A stretch of 64,000 nucleotides of DNA from Salinibacterium hongtaonis (lineage in GTDB: Bacteria > Actinomycetota > Actinomycetes > Actinomycetales > Microbacteriaceae), in contig NZ_CP026951.1 of NCBI RefSeq assembly GCF_003065485.1, positions 2,728,001 through 2,792,000 on the forward strand, written 5' to 3'. The position numbers were made by a program, and so were the translations under genes. A model generated the notes under the pieces. The model was not told the DNA's origin and did no database searches. It worked only from the letters and a program-made list of their open reading frames with translations. Positions 33,474 to 40,562 of the stretch are shown one piece after another. Position 1 is the stretch's first letter. Each line of letters begins with the position of its first letter.

Positions 33474-34319
33474 TTAGCCGAGGAGCTGAAGAACGCCCTG
33501 GTTCGACTGGTTTGCCTGAGCAAGCATCGCGGTGCCGGCCTGCGACAGGATGTTCGCGCGGGTGTAGTTGACCATCTCGCTTGCCATGTCGGTGTCGCGG
33601 ATACGCGACTCCGCAGCGGCAAGGTTCTCCGCCGAGACGTTGAGCGAGTTGATCGTCGACTCGAAGCGGTTCTGCACGGCACCGAGGTTGGCGCGTGAGG
33701 TGGAGATAGCCGTGATCGCGGTGTCGATCGCGGTGATGGTCGTCTGTGCAACGCCGTTGCTGTCAACGTCGAAACCAACACCTGCGGCGGTTCCGTCAGC
33801 GGACGCAAGCGTTCCGACCGACGTAGCAACGTTGGCGAGGGTTACGGCAATGGCGTTGTTGGCGTCGCCGTTGGCACCCACCTGGAACGTCAGCTCGGCA
33901 CCCTTGAGCAGGTTGATGCCGTTGAACTTGGTCGACTCCGTGATGCGGTAGAGCTCCTTGCTGAGCTCTCCGGCCTCGGTCTCGATCGCCGTGCGAGCCT
34001 CGGGGCTGTTCGAGTCGTTACCACCCTGAACAGCGAGGTCACGCATACGCTGGAGGATGGAGTGAACCTCGGTCAGGGCGCCTTCTGCGGTCTGGATGAC
34101 CGAGATGCCGTCCTGGGCGTTACGAGCGGCAACGTTGAGTCCGTTGACCTGCGAGCGCAGGCCCTCGGAGATCGAGAGGCCGGCCGCGTCGTCCGCTGCA
34201 CGGTTGATACGCAGACCACTGGACAGCTTCTCCAGCGACTTCGACAGGTCGTTCTGCGTGTTGGACAGGTTGCGGTACGAGTTGAGTGCCGCGACGTTGG
34301 TGTTGATCTGCATACCCAT
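33474..34319 (-). CDS. fliC: Flagellin
   Basis: A 281-residue flagellin. MGMQINTNVAALNSYRNLSNTQNDLSKSLEKLSSGLRINRAADDAAGLSISEGLR is the canonical N-terminal D0/D1 region, and the C-terminal ESRIRDTDMASEMVNYTRANILSQAGTAMLAQANQSNQGVLQLLG is equally conserved. Only about 75 residues lie between, so this is a short flagellin with almost no outer D2/D3 domains. A sigma-28 promoter precedes it at 34382-34408. The leader has a GCCC-AUGGAU-GGGC hairpin and a Shine-Dalgarno ACGGAGGA, both CsrA-type sites. Confidence 0.98.
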   Translation of the reverse strand: MGMQINTNVAALNSYRNLSNTQNDLSKSLEKLSSGLRINRAADDAAGLSISEGLRSQVNGLNVAARNAQDGISVIQTAEGALTEVHSILQRMRDLAVQGGNDSNSPEARTAIETEAGELSKELYRITESTKFNGINLLKGAELTFQVGANGDANNAIAVTLANVATSVGTLASADGTAAGVGFDVDSNGVAQTTITAIDTAITAISTSRANLGAVQNRFESTINSLNVSAENLAAAESRIRDTDMASEMVNYTRANILSQAGTAMLAQANQSNQGVLQLLG

Positions 34320-34326
34320 GGTGTTT

Positions 34327-34369
34327 TCCTCCGTGATGTGGGTTGTGGTTCACCAGCCCATCCATGGGC
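34327..34369 (-). promoter_or_regulatory. Candidate CsrA-binding sites in the fliC leader
   Basis: In the minus-strand mRNA, 34369-34356 forms the hairpin GCCC-AUGGAU-GGGC, which presents GGA in a six-base loop as CsrA prefers. About 20 nt later, 34334-34327 reads ACGGAGGA, a second ANGGA site that is also the Shine-Dalgarno sequence. This two-site layout mirrors the hag leader of Bacillus subtilis. The leader is predicted to be about 55 nt. Confidence 0.62.
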
Positions 34370-34381
34370 CGGTAATCCTAG

Positions 34382-34408
34382 CTATCGGCTGCCGTTCGGC
34401 ATCCGTTA
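34382..34408 (-). promoter_or_regulatory. Sigma-28-type promoter of fliC
   Basis: On the minus strand: TAAC, 15 bp, GCCGATAG, the spacing expected for FliA-type promoters (TAAA-N15-GCCGATAA). It lies 63 bp before the flagellin start codon and 31 bp beyond the end of the sigma-factor gene. Confidence 0.78.
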
Positions 34409-34438
34409 GAAGGAATTCTTAAATTGTGGCGATCTCCG

Positions 34439-35263
34439 TCAGGATGCGATGGTTCGGTCGAGCGCCGTTCCCGCGGTTGACATTCGGCTCATGCCGCTCG
34501 TGGCCTGGCCGGCGAGGCGGGCGAGGTAGGCGCTGCGACTCGCGGCAGAGATGCGCGATTCCGGCGCGCGTTCGATGTCGTCGTCGGAGAAATGGGTGTT
34601 CATGCCGTCGCGCAGCAGGCGGATGGCCTCCGAACGCTGCTGGGAGACGGCCGAGTGGGTGATCCCCATCTCTTCTGCGATCTCCTTGACGGTTTTGTCG
34701 TCAAAGTAGATCGCCGTGACGATATGGCGCATCTTCTCGGGCAGCGCGTCGACGGCGGAGTGCAGGAATCCGGTGCGCTCCGCTTCGAGCACAGTGTCTT
34801 CTGGCTGCTGCGATTCAGAGACAAGCAGTTCGGCGGTGATCTCGTCGAGCGTGCTCATGGTGCGGCCGGCATCCGCCATGGCCTCCTGGGCTGAAGCGCG
34901 GTCGACGCCGAGCGCTGCGGCGATCTCCTCAACAGAGGGAGCGCGGCCGAGGGTAGCCATGAGCTGCTCTTCGATCGCCATCGTCTGCTTAATGCGCTTG
35001 CGGGTACCGCGGCTTGCCCAGTCGCCCGCGCGGAGCTCGTCGGCGAAGGCGCCGGTGATGCGCTTGCGAGCGAACGCGCCAAAGGGAATGCCCAGCTCGG
35101 GCTTGAACGACTCGGCGGCCGAGATCAGGCCGAGTGCGCCCGCCGAGGCAAGGTCGTCCCGCGAAAGGTGGGTGGCCCGAGCGCAGAGCTCAGAAACCAG
35201 ATATCCCACGAGTGGCAGATTATCGACCACCAGTGTGTTGCGCGCAGTGAGATTCACCAGCAT
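34439..35263 (-). CDS. fliA: Motility sigma factor, FliA/WhiG (sigma-28) type
   Basis: A 274-residue sigma-70-family factor without region 1.1. Region 2 reads LVSELCARATHLSRDDLASAGALGLISAAESFKPELGIPFGAFARKRITGAFADELRAGDWASRGTR, where DDLASAGALGLI and the GTR ending are FliA/WhiG traits. Region 3 (LGRAPSVEEIAAALG) and region 4 (MRHIVTAIYFDDKTVKEIAEEMGITHSAVSQQRSEAI) follow; SAVSQ in the last helix is characteristic. A C-terminal extension of about 45 residues is variable. The start at 35263 follows GGGGG; the long upstream frame is non-conserved. No flgM anti-sigma gene was found nearby. Confidence 0.92.
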   Translation of the reverse strand: MLVNLTARNTLVVDNLPLVGYLVSELCARATHLSRDDLASAGALGLISAAESFKPELGIPFGAFARKRITGAFADELRAGDWASRGTRKRIKQTMAIEEQLMATLGRAPSVEEIAAALGVDRASAQEAMADAGRTMSTLDEITAELLVSESQQPEDTVLEAERTGFLHSAVDALPEKMRHIVTAIYFDDKTVKEIAEEMGITHSAVSQQRSEAIRLLRDGMNTHFSDDDIERAPESRISAASRSAYLARLAGQATSGMSRMSTAGTALDRTIAS

Positions 35264-35685
35264 TACCCCCGTTGTGCTTAAAAGCGTGTGGAACATATTT
35301 GGGTAAGCGACGTGCTGGTTCGGGTCCGAACGTCCAGTCGAGACTGCCGGGTGGGGCCGCTTCGGGTGACCACAACCGCCGTGATCCTCAACTGTTTGTC
35401 GCCTTTGATCGATTGCAATCTCGGCGACTGCGGCGACTCTATGCCCGCGATAGGGCCAAACCCTCACCCAACACATGAACTTTTTTTGGGCGCTGTCCCC
35501 CCTAGGGGGGAGCAGATCCCCATAACTGGGGTAGACGGACACCTTGGCGGTATTGCCGAAGAGATTCAGATATATCGCCTAACGGAGCCGCTAGCCTTGC
35601 CGATAGTCCACTTCAAGCGCCGACCCGGGCGGCTGACTGCGACGCTGTGCGCCGTGACCCCGATAAACGAACGACAGGAGAGACC
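35264..35685. other. 422-bp divergent control region between fliA and flgN
   Basis: This gene-free stretch holds the promoters of the sigma-factor gene (minus) and of flgN-flgK-flgL-fliW (plus). Besides the flgN promoter it contains three inverted repeats: GTTCGGGTCCGAAC (35318-35331), a perfect 16-bp palindrome TCCCCCCTAGGGGGGA (35496-35511) and CCCCATAACTGGGG (35518-35531). A T-run follows at 35481-35487. No open frame here has coding character. The palindromes are candidate sites for the unknown top-level motility regulator. Confidence 0.6.
35580..35606 (+). promoter_or_regulatory. Sigma-28-type promoter of flgN-flgK-flgL-fliW
   Basis: On the plus strand: TAAC, 15 bp, GCCGATAG, the same three elements and spacing as the fliC promoter on the other strand. 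It lies 80 bp before the flgN start codon. Confidence 0.75.
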
Positions 35686-36171
35686 GTGGGAGCCAACGAC
35701 GTGTCCGCCACCCTGTGGCGAGAACGCGAGCTCCTTGAGCTCCTGCTCTTCAAGCTAGAAGAAGAACAGCTCCTTCTCACTGCGGGCAAAACCCGCTGGC
35801 TCCAGCACGCAACCCGCGAGGTCGAGCAGGTGCTCGAACGGCTTCGACCCCTCAACCTCACCCGCACGGTCGAGGTTTCTGCCCTCGCAGAAGAATGGGG
35901 CGCGCCAGGCGAAGCGACGCTGCGCGACCTCATCAACCACGCTCCAGAAGGCCCCTGGTCAGAGATCTTCTCGAACCACCTCACCGCAATGACCGAGCTC
36001 ACAGGCCAGATCGCCCAGCTTCGCGACTCGAACGAGCAGTTTCTGCGGTCGGCCCTTCGCTCAACGCAAGAGACCATTGCGGGGATCGGCAACGATCCCG
36101 GCACCTACGACGCCTCCGGCCAGGCCAACGACTCTGGCACCGGGGCCCGACTCATCGACGAAAGACTCTAG
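35686..36171 (+). CDS. flgN: FlgN family flagellar chaperone
   Basis: A 161-residue helical protein. LWRERELLELLLFKLEEEQLLLTAGKTRWLQHATREVEQVLERLR at residues 9-53 is typical FlgN, the chaperone of hook-filament junction proteins FlgK and FlgL. It is encoded directly ahead of flgK. The start is a GTG at 35686 preceded by AGGAGA; no ATG fits. It is the first gene under the sigma-28 promoter at 35580. Confidence 0.88.
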   Translation: MGANDVSATLWRERELLELLLFKLEEEQLLLTAGKTRWLQHATREVEQVLERLRPLNLTRTVEVSALAEEWGAPGEATLRDLINHAPEGPWSEIFSNHLTAMTELTGQIAQLRDSNEQFLRSALRSTQETIAGIGNDPGTYDASGQANDSGTGARLIDERL

Positions 36172-36179
36172 GCGGCACC

Positions 36180-37604
36180 ATGAGCACCTTCAGCGGACTT
36201 AACACCGCCTACACCGCCCTCACCGCGGCCCGCAACGGGCTGGATGTCGTGGGGCAGAACATCGCCAACCTCAACACCCAGGGCTACACCCGGCAGCGCG
36301 TGACGACCTCCTCGATTGGCGGGCTCGCGAACGTGGGCGCCCTCTCCCACGGCGTCACGGTAGGCCAGGGAGTCGCCACCGAGGGCATTGCCCGTCTCGG
36401 CGACATCTTTCTCGACTCCAAGGTTCGTTCGTCCGCCGCCTCCTCTGGCTACTGGAACGTGCGGAGCAGCGCTCTCGATACGATCGAGAGCGTCCTCCAG
36501 GAGCCCGGCAAGAACGGCATCTCCAACCAGCTGCAGACTTTCTGGTCCGCGTGGCAAGACGTTTCGAACCGGGCGGGTGAGCCAGCATCCGCCAGCGTTC
36601 TGCTTGAGCAGGCCGGCGTTCTCGCTGCCCGCATCGGCAACGGCTACACCGAGATTGCGGCCGAATGGTCTGATCTGCGCGCCCAGACGGATGGCATGGC
36701 TGCAGAACTCAACGACGCCGCCTCGCAGGTGGCCGGGCTCAATGGCCGCATCCGAAGCGCCCTCGCCGCTGGTGAGTCGGTCAACGAGCTCATGGACAAG
36801 CGCTCAAGCCTCACCGCCACGATCGCCTCGCTCGCGGGAGGAACGGCGCGCGAAACCGCCGACGGCACGGTCGAAGTTCTCATCGGTGGCAACGCCATCG
36901 TGAGCGGCGACACGTTCAGGCCCATCTCGGTGGCCGGCGGGCGCATCATGGCCGACGGCGCCGGCGACCCAGTGCGACTCGAGTGGAACCACCGGCCAGA
37001 CACTCCCATCTCCCTCGATGGCGGCGAGATCGCCGGCGCAATCGCGTCACTCGCCCCCGCAGATGCAACTCGAACGGGCGGCTCCCTTGCCGAGGCAGCG
37101 GCGTCGTTCACCGCCCTCGCCGTTTCTCTTCACGACCGAGTGAATGCAGTTCACCGCACGGGAGAAACCGCCAACGGTTCGACCAACCTCGATTTCTTCG
37201 GCTGGGCCGGAGGCGTCGTCGACGCCCGCAACCTTGTCGTCGTCGCCACCTCGGTCGACACCATCGCCTCGTCGAACTCCGGTGCGGGCGCCTACAACGG
37301 CGGTATCGCCGACGCGATCTCGCAGATCGGCGTCGACCCATCCGGCCCCTCCGCCGTATGGTCCACGATCGTTACGGGAATCGGTGTCGCATCCCGCACG
37401 GCCGGTCACCAAGCAGACCTCTCCACCATTTCGGTCAATGCTGCAATCGGTGCACAGCTCGCGCACTCAAGCGTCGACATCGACGAAGAGAACATCAACA
37501 TGCTGAGCTTTCAGCTCGCCTATCAGGGCGCCGCCCGGGTCATGACGGCCGTCGACGAAATGCTCGATACCCTCATCAACCGCACCGGCGTCGTAGGGAG
37601 GTAA
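36180..37604 (+). CDS. flgK: Hook-filament junction protein FlgK
   Basis: A 474-residue FlgK. STFSGLNTAYTALTAARNGLDVVGQNIANLNTQGYTRQRV is the conserved N-terminal helix with the SLF-like rod/hook motif, and ENINMLSFQLAYQGAARVMTAVDEMLDTLINRTGVVGR closes the protein as in FlgK. The region LNDAASQVAGLNGRIRSAL and MDKRSSLTATIASL are also typical. The start at 36180 follows the flgN stop by 8 bp. flgL begins 3 bp after its stop codon. Confidence 0.95.
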   Translation: MSTFSGLNTAYTALTAARNGLDVVGQNIANLNTQGYTRQRVTTSSIGGLANVGALSHGVTVGQGVATEGIARLGDIFLDSKVRSSAASSGYWNVRSSALDTIESVLQEPGKNGISNQLQTFWSAWQDVSNRAGEPASASVLLEQAGVLAARIGNGYTEIAAEWSDLRAQTDGMAAELNDAASQVAGLNGRIRSALAAGESVNELMDKRSSLTATIASLAGGTARETADGTVEVLIGGNAIVSGDTFRPISVAGGRIMADGAGDPVRLEWNHRPDTPISLDGGEIAGAIASLAPADATRTGGSLAEAAASFTALAVSLHDRVNAVHRTGETANGSTNLDFFGWAGGVVDARNLVVVATSVDTIASSNSGAGAYNGGIADAISQIGVDPSGPSAVWSTIVTGIGVASRTAGHQADLSTISVNAAIGAQLAHSSVDIDEENINMLSFQLAYQGAARVMTAVDEMLDTLINRTGVVGR

Positions 37605-37607
37605 CCC

Positions 37608-38510
37608 GTGATCACCAGAACCACGAGCACCCTTCTGATGCGCACAGCGCAGCAGAACCTGCAGAACTCAATGGCCACGCTCGGCGCGGTGCGCGAGAAG
37701 GCGACAAACCTGCAGCGCATCGGCCGTCCCTCCGACGACCCCATCGGCACGGCCAACTCCCTGCTCGTGCGCGCGGAACAGGCGTCAACAGACCAGTACA
37801 AGCGCAACATCTCCGACGGGCTCGGGTGGCTCTCCACCGTTGATTCCACCCTCAGCAACGTCACCGGCCTTCTCAACCGCGTGCGCGACCTCACGGTGCA
37901 GGGCGCCAACGACGGCGCAATGTCGCCGACCGCGAAGGAGGCGATCGCCGTCGAGCTCGAAAGCCTGCGAGAAGACCTCCTCGTACAGGCCAACAGCACC
38001 TACCTCGGCCGCACAATCTTCGCCGGCAGCTCCAACGCAGGTGCCGCGTTCGTCGCAGACCCCGCCAGCCCCGACGGCCTCGCCTTCAGTGGTGCGCCAG
38101 GCAGCTCCGTCGAGCGTCGCATCGACGGGCACTCGCTCGTTCGCGTCGATTCCGATGGCACCACCGTCTTCGGGCAGGGTGCAGCCTCGGTGTTCGCGCT
38201 CGTCGACTCGATTGTCGCCGACCTGCGGGGCGGTACCAACGTGGGAGTCAAGCTCGTTGACATCGATGCCAGACTTGAAGTGATCAAGGGAGAGTGGGCC
38301 ACGGTCGGCACACGGCATTCCCAGGTGATGAAAGCGGAGGAGACCACGATGTCGAAGGCTATTGCCCTCGAGTCGCAGCGGTCCGAGATCGAAGACCTCG
38401 ACCTCGGCAGGGCGATCCTTGACCTACAGGCTCAAGAGGTCTCTTACCAGTCGGCCCTCGCCGTTTCGGCCCGCGTTCTTCAGCCCACGCTCATGGACTT
38501 TCTGCGATGA
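37608..38510 (+). CDS. flgL: Hook-filament junction protein FlgL
   Basis: A 300-residue flagellin-like junction protein. ITRTTSTLLMRTAQQNLQNSMATLGAVREKATNLQRIGRPSDDPIGTANSLLVR is the FlgL start; the ending AILDLQAQEVSYQSALAVSARVLQPTLMDFLR is the FlgL end. Length is standard. It overlaps fliW by ATGA, so the two are translationally linked. Confidence 0.94.
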   Translation: MITRTTSTLLMRTAQQNLQNSMATLGAVREKATNLQRIGRPSDDPIGTANSLLVRAEQASTDQYKRNISDGLGWLSTVDSTLSNVTGLLNRVRDLTVQGANDGAMSPTAKEAIAVELESLREDLLVQANSTYLGRTIFAGSSNAGAAFVADPASPDGLAFSGAPGSSVERRIDGHSLVRVDSDGTTVFGQGAASVFALVDSIVADLRGGTNVGVKLVDIDARLEVIKGEWATVGTRHSQVMKAEETTMSKAIALESQRSEIEDLDLGRAILDLQAQEVSYQSALAVSARVLQPTLMDFLR

Positions 38511-38890
38511 GCGCCGCAGCGCTGACCTTCGTGGTTCCGCCGCCCGGGTTCGCCCCTCACGTCGACTTTCTTCTCGAAGAAGTTGCCGGGGCGATGGGTC
38601 TGTTCACCCTGCGTGCCGTTGGCGCCAGCGAACAGCGGCTCTATGTGCTCAACGCCGGGGTTTACCTGCCGGCGTATAACCCCGAGATCAGCGATCAGCA
38701 GGCGGCGAGCCTCGCCCTAGATTCTGCCGACGACGCCCTCGTGCTTGTGGTGGCGAACCCCGGCCTCGACGGAACGACCACCACCAACCTCATGGCACCG
38801 ATCGTGGTCAACTCCACCACCGGCGCCTGTGCTCAGTTCATCCTGGACAACCAGGAATGGCCCCTCCGGGCGGAGCTTGCGCACGTCTAG
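38507..38890 (+). CDS. fliW: Flagellar assembly factor FliW
   Basis: A 127-residue FliW. It has the beta-barrel pattern of the family: LTFVVPPPGF near the start, MGLFTLRAV, YLPAYNPEISDQQAASLAL, DALVLVVANPG, and TTTNLMAPIVVNSTTGACAQFILDNQEWPLRAEL. FliW binds CsrA and also flagellin, releasing flagellin mRNA from CsrA once flagellin is exported. csrA is at 10908-11174. fliW ends tail-to-tail with the DinB-like gene (4-bp overlap). Confidence 0.95.
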   Translation: MSAAALTFVVPPPGFAPHVDFLLEEVAGAMGLFTLRAVGASEQRLYVLNAGVYLPAYNPEISDQQAASLALDSADDALVLVVANPGLDGTTTTNLMAPIVVNSTTGACAQFILDNQEWPLRAELAHV

Positions 38891-39432
38891 TCAACCGCGC
38901 GGCCTCCCATGCTCGTGGGGGTCACGTCCCACACGTGGTGCACCACGTCGTGCAGCAGATACTTGGCGAAGCTTTCGACCGTGAAGACGGCGCCATCCGA
39001 GCGCCGACCCGTGCGCGACCACTGCTCACCCCGCACCGCCGCAAACTCGTCGGCGATCGACTCGCCCGCCTGAGCGAGCTCTTTCACGACCGTGGCGGGA
39101 TCTTGCTCCGCATACTTATCGGCAATCGCCGTAGCATCCTGATCCCAGTTGGCGAACTGTGGGTCGATCTCCGTGAGCATGAGGGTGAGCCGCTCGTGAA
39201 ATAGCCGATACACATCACGAACGTGCGCGGCGTATTCGAGCGGCGACCAGGTGACGTCGTTGGGCCGTGCGACAACATCCGGCCTGTCGAGCAGGCGCGG
39301 CCACGCGGCAGCGTTCGCCCGAATCATGTCGGGCACGTCGCCAGAACCAAACGTAGAAGCGTCAAAGTGGCATTCCGGGCACGGGGTGGTCAGCACCCAG
39401 GTCCAGTCTTTGGTGTCGGGAGTGATAGCCAT
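38887..39432 (-). CDS. DinB-superfamily protein (maleylpyruvate isomerase-like N-terminal domain)
   Basis: A 181-residue protein of the DinB/YfiT four-helix fold. VTWSPLEYAAHVRDVYRLFHERL holds the first metal-binding histidine, and KYLLHDVVHHVWDV the others, the usual H-X(n)-HDxxHH arrangement. A CPECHF cysteine pair near residue 20 could be an added metal site. Family members are thiol-dependent enzymes, often using mycothiol in actinobacteria; the substrate here is unknown. ATG 39432 was chosen because upstream frame extension is not conserved. Confidence 0.82.
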   Translation of the reverse strand: MAITPDTKDWTWVLTTPCPECHFDASTFGSGDVPDMIRANAAAWPRLLDRPDVVARPNDVTWSPLEYAAHVRDVYRLFHERLTLMLTEIDPQFANWDQDATAIADKYAEQDPATVVKELAQAGESIADEFAAVRGEQWSRTGRRSDGAVFTVESFAKYLLHDVVHHVWDVTPTSMGGRAVD

Positions 39433-39474
39433 ACTCCATCGTGGCGCACCCAAGACACCGGTACCGTATATTTC

Positions 39475-39771
39475 ATGCCAGTTTTTTCTGCCGATGTGGT
39501 CGCCGCAGTTCTTCACCACATGAACGACGACCACCGTGACGACAACGTGCTCATCGCCCGAGCCTTCGGGAATGCTGCCGCAGCGTCGGCAACAATGACC
39601 GACCTCGACGAAAACGGGGGTCGGTGGAGCTACGTCGCCGACAGCGTGACGCACGATCTCGAGGTTCCGTGGTCGACCGCTATTTCGGAGCGGGCCGAGA
39701 TCCGCCGCGAGATCGTCGTGCTCTACGACTCGGCGTGCGAGCGCTTGGGGCTCGAACCGCGCCCCCACTAA
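39475..39771 (+). CDS. DUF2470 domain protein
   Basis: A 98-residue stand-alone DUF2470 domain. VVAAVLHHMNDDHRDDNVLIARAFG holds the signature HMN-DH, followed by MTDLDENGGRWSY. The domain also forms the C-terminal part of HugZ-type heme oxygenases. Here it stands 140 bp upstream of a canonical heme oxygenase gene on the same strand, which suggests a shared role in heme handling. The start at 39475 gives the compact domain; an earlier frame reads antisense to the DinB-like gene. Confidence 0.85.
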   Translation: MPVFSADVVAAVLHHMNDDHRDDNVLIARAFGNAAAASATMTDLDENGGRWSYVADSVTHDLEVPWSTAISERAEIRREIVVLYDSACERLGLEPRPH

Positions 39772-39877
39772 GGGTCACCTGCGCGCCACTGGGCTTCTCG
39801 TGGCTGGCCATTTTGTTGCTCGAGAGGCCTGCGTAACTGAAGAAACGTACTGACACCGTGTCGGCCCATTGCTAGTA

Positions 39878-39896
39878 TTAGGGTCACCTAACTAGC
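39878..39896. promoter_or_regulatory. DtxR/IdeR-like iron box upstream of heme oxygenase
   Basis: The core TTAGGGTCACCTAA (39878-39891) is an inverted repeat of TTAGG. Read on the minus strand from 39891, it matches the 19-bp DtxR consensus TTAGGTTAGGCTAACCTAA at about 13 positions, concentrated in the left half. It lies 21 bp before the GTG start of the heme oxygenase, a repressing position. Confidence 0.5.
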
Positions 39897-39911
39897 CTTT
39901 GGAGTACCGCT

Positions 39912-40562
39912 GTGACCCTCATCCCCTTCTCTCAGGCCCTACGCGAACGCACGTGGGCCAGCCACGGCGAAAGCGAGGGCGCGGGATTCATGACGAACCT
40001 CATGAAGGGCGAAGGCACGCTCGACGACTACACCCAGCTCGTCGTGCAGCACTTCTTCATCTACGAGGTCCTCGAGGAGATCGCCGCCGCTAAGGCCAGC
40101 GATCCCGACGCGAGCGCCCTCTTCTCTGCAGAGCTCGTGCGCATGCCCGCGATCGAAGCAGACCTCGATCACCTCATGGGCGAGGGATGGCGCGACCGCA
40201 TCAGCCCGGTGCCCGCCACGGTTCGCTACTGCGAGCGGATGCGCGAGGTTGCCGACTGGACCGGCGGCGTCATCGCCCACCACTACACGCGGTACCTCGG
40301 CGATCTCTCGGGCGGCCAGCACATCGGCAAGCTCATGCAGCGCCACTTCGGCCTCGGCGCTGAGGGCGTTGCCTTCTATAGCTTCGCCGAGATCGAGTCT
40401 CCGGCCGAGTTCAAGGATGCCTACCGGGCGGCCCTCGACTCGATCGAGTGGACTGAAGAAGAGCGGGGCCGCGTTATCGACGAGGTCCTGGTTGCTTACC
40501 AGTTCAACACCGACCTCTTCTTTGACCTCGATGCTCAGAAGGCCGCAACCGCCGCCGCCTAG
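39912..40562 (+). CDS. hmuO: Heme oxygenase (biliverdin-producing)
   Basis: A 216-residue canonical heme oxygenase, which opens heme to biliverdin, CO and iron. The proximal ligand is H18 in TWASHGESEGAGFM. The distal helix reads HHYTRYLGDLSGGQHIGKLMQ with the conserved GDLSGGQ. The C-terminal VLVAYQFNTDLFFDL is typical of the HmuO/BphO group. The start is GTG at 39912 after GGAGTACC. A DtxR/IdeR-like box just upstream predicts induction on iron starvation. It ends convergently with the helicase gene. Confidence 0.95.
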   Translation: MTLIPFSQALRERTWASHGESEGAGFMTNLMKGEGTLDDYTQLVVQHFFIYEVLEEIAAAKASDPDASALFSAELVRMPAIEADLDHLMGEGWRDRISPVPATVRYCERMREVADWTGGVIAHHYTRYLGDLSGGQHIGKLMQRHFGLGAEGVAFYSFAEIESPAEFKDAYRAALDSIEWTEEERGRVIDEVLVAYQFNTDLFFDLDAQKAATAAA

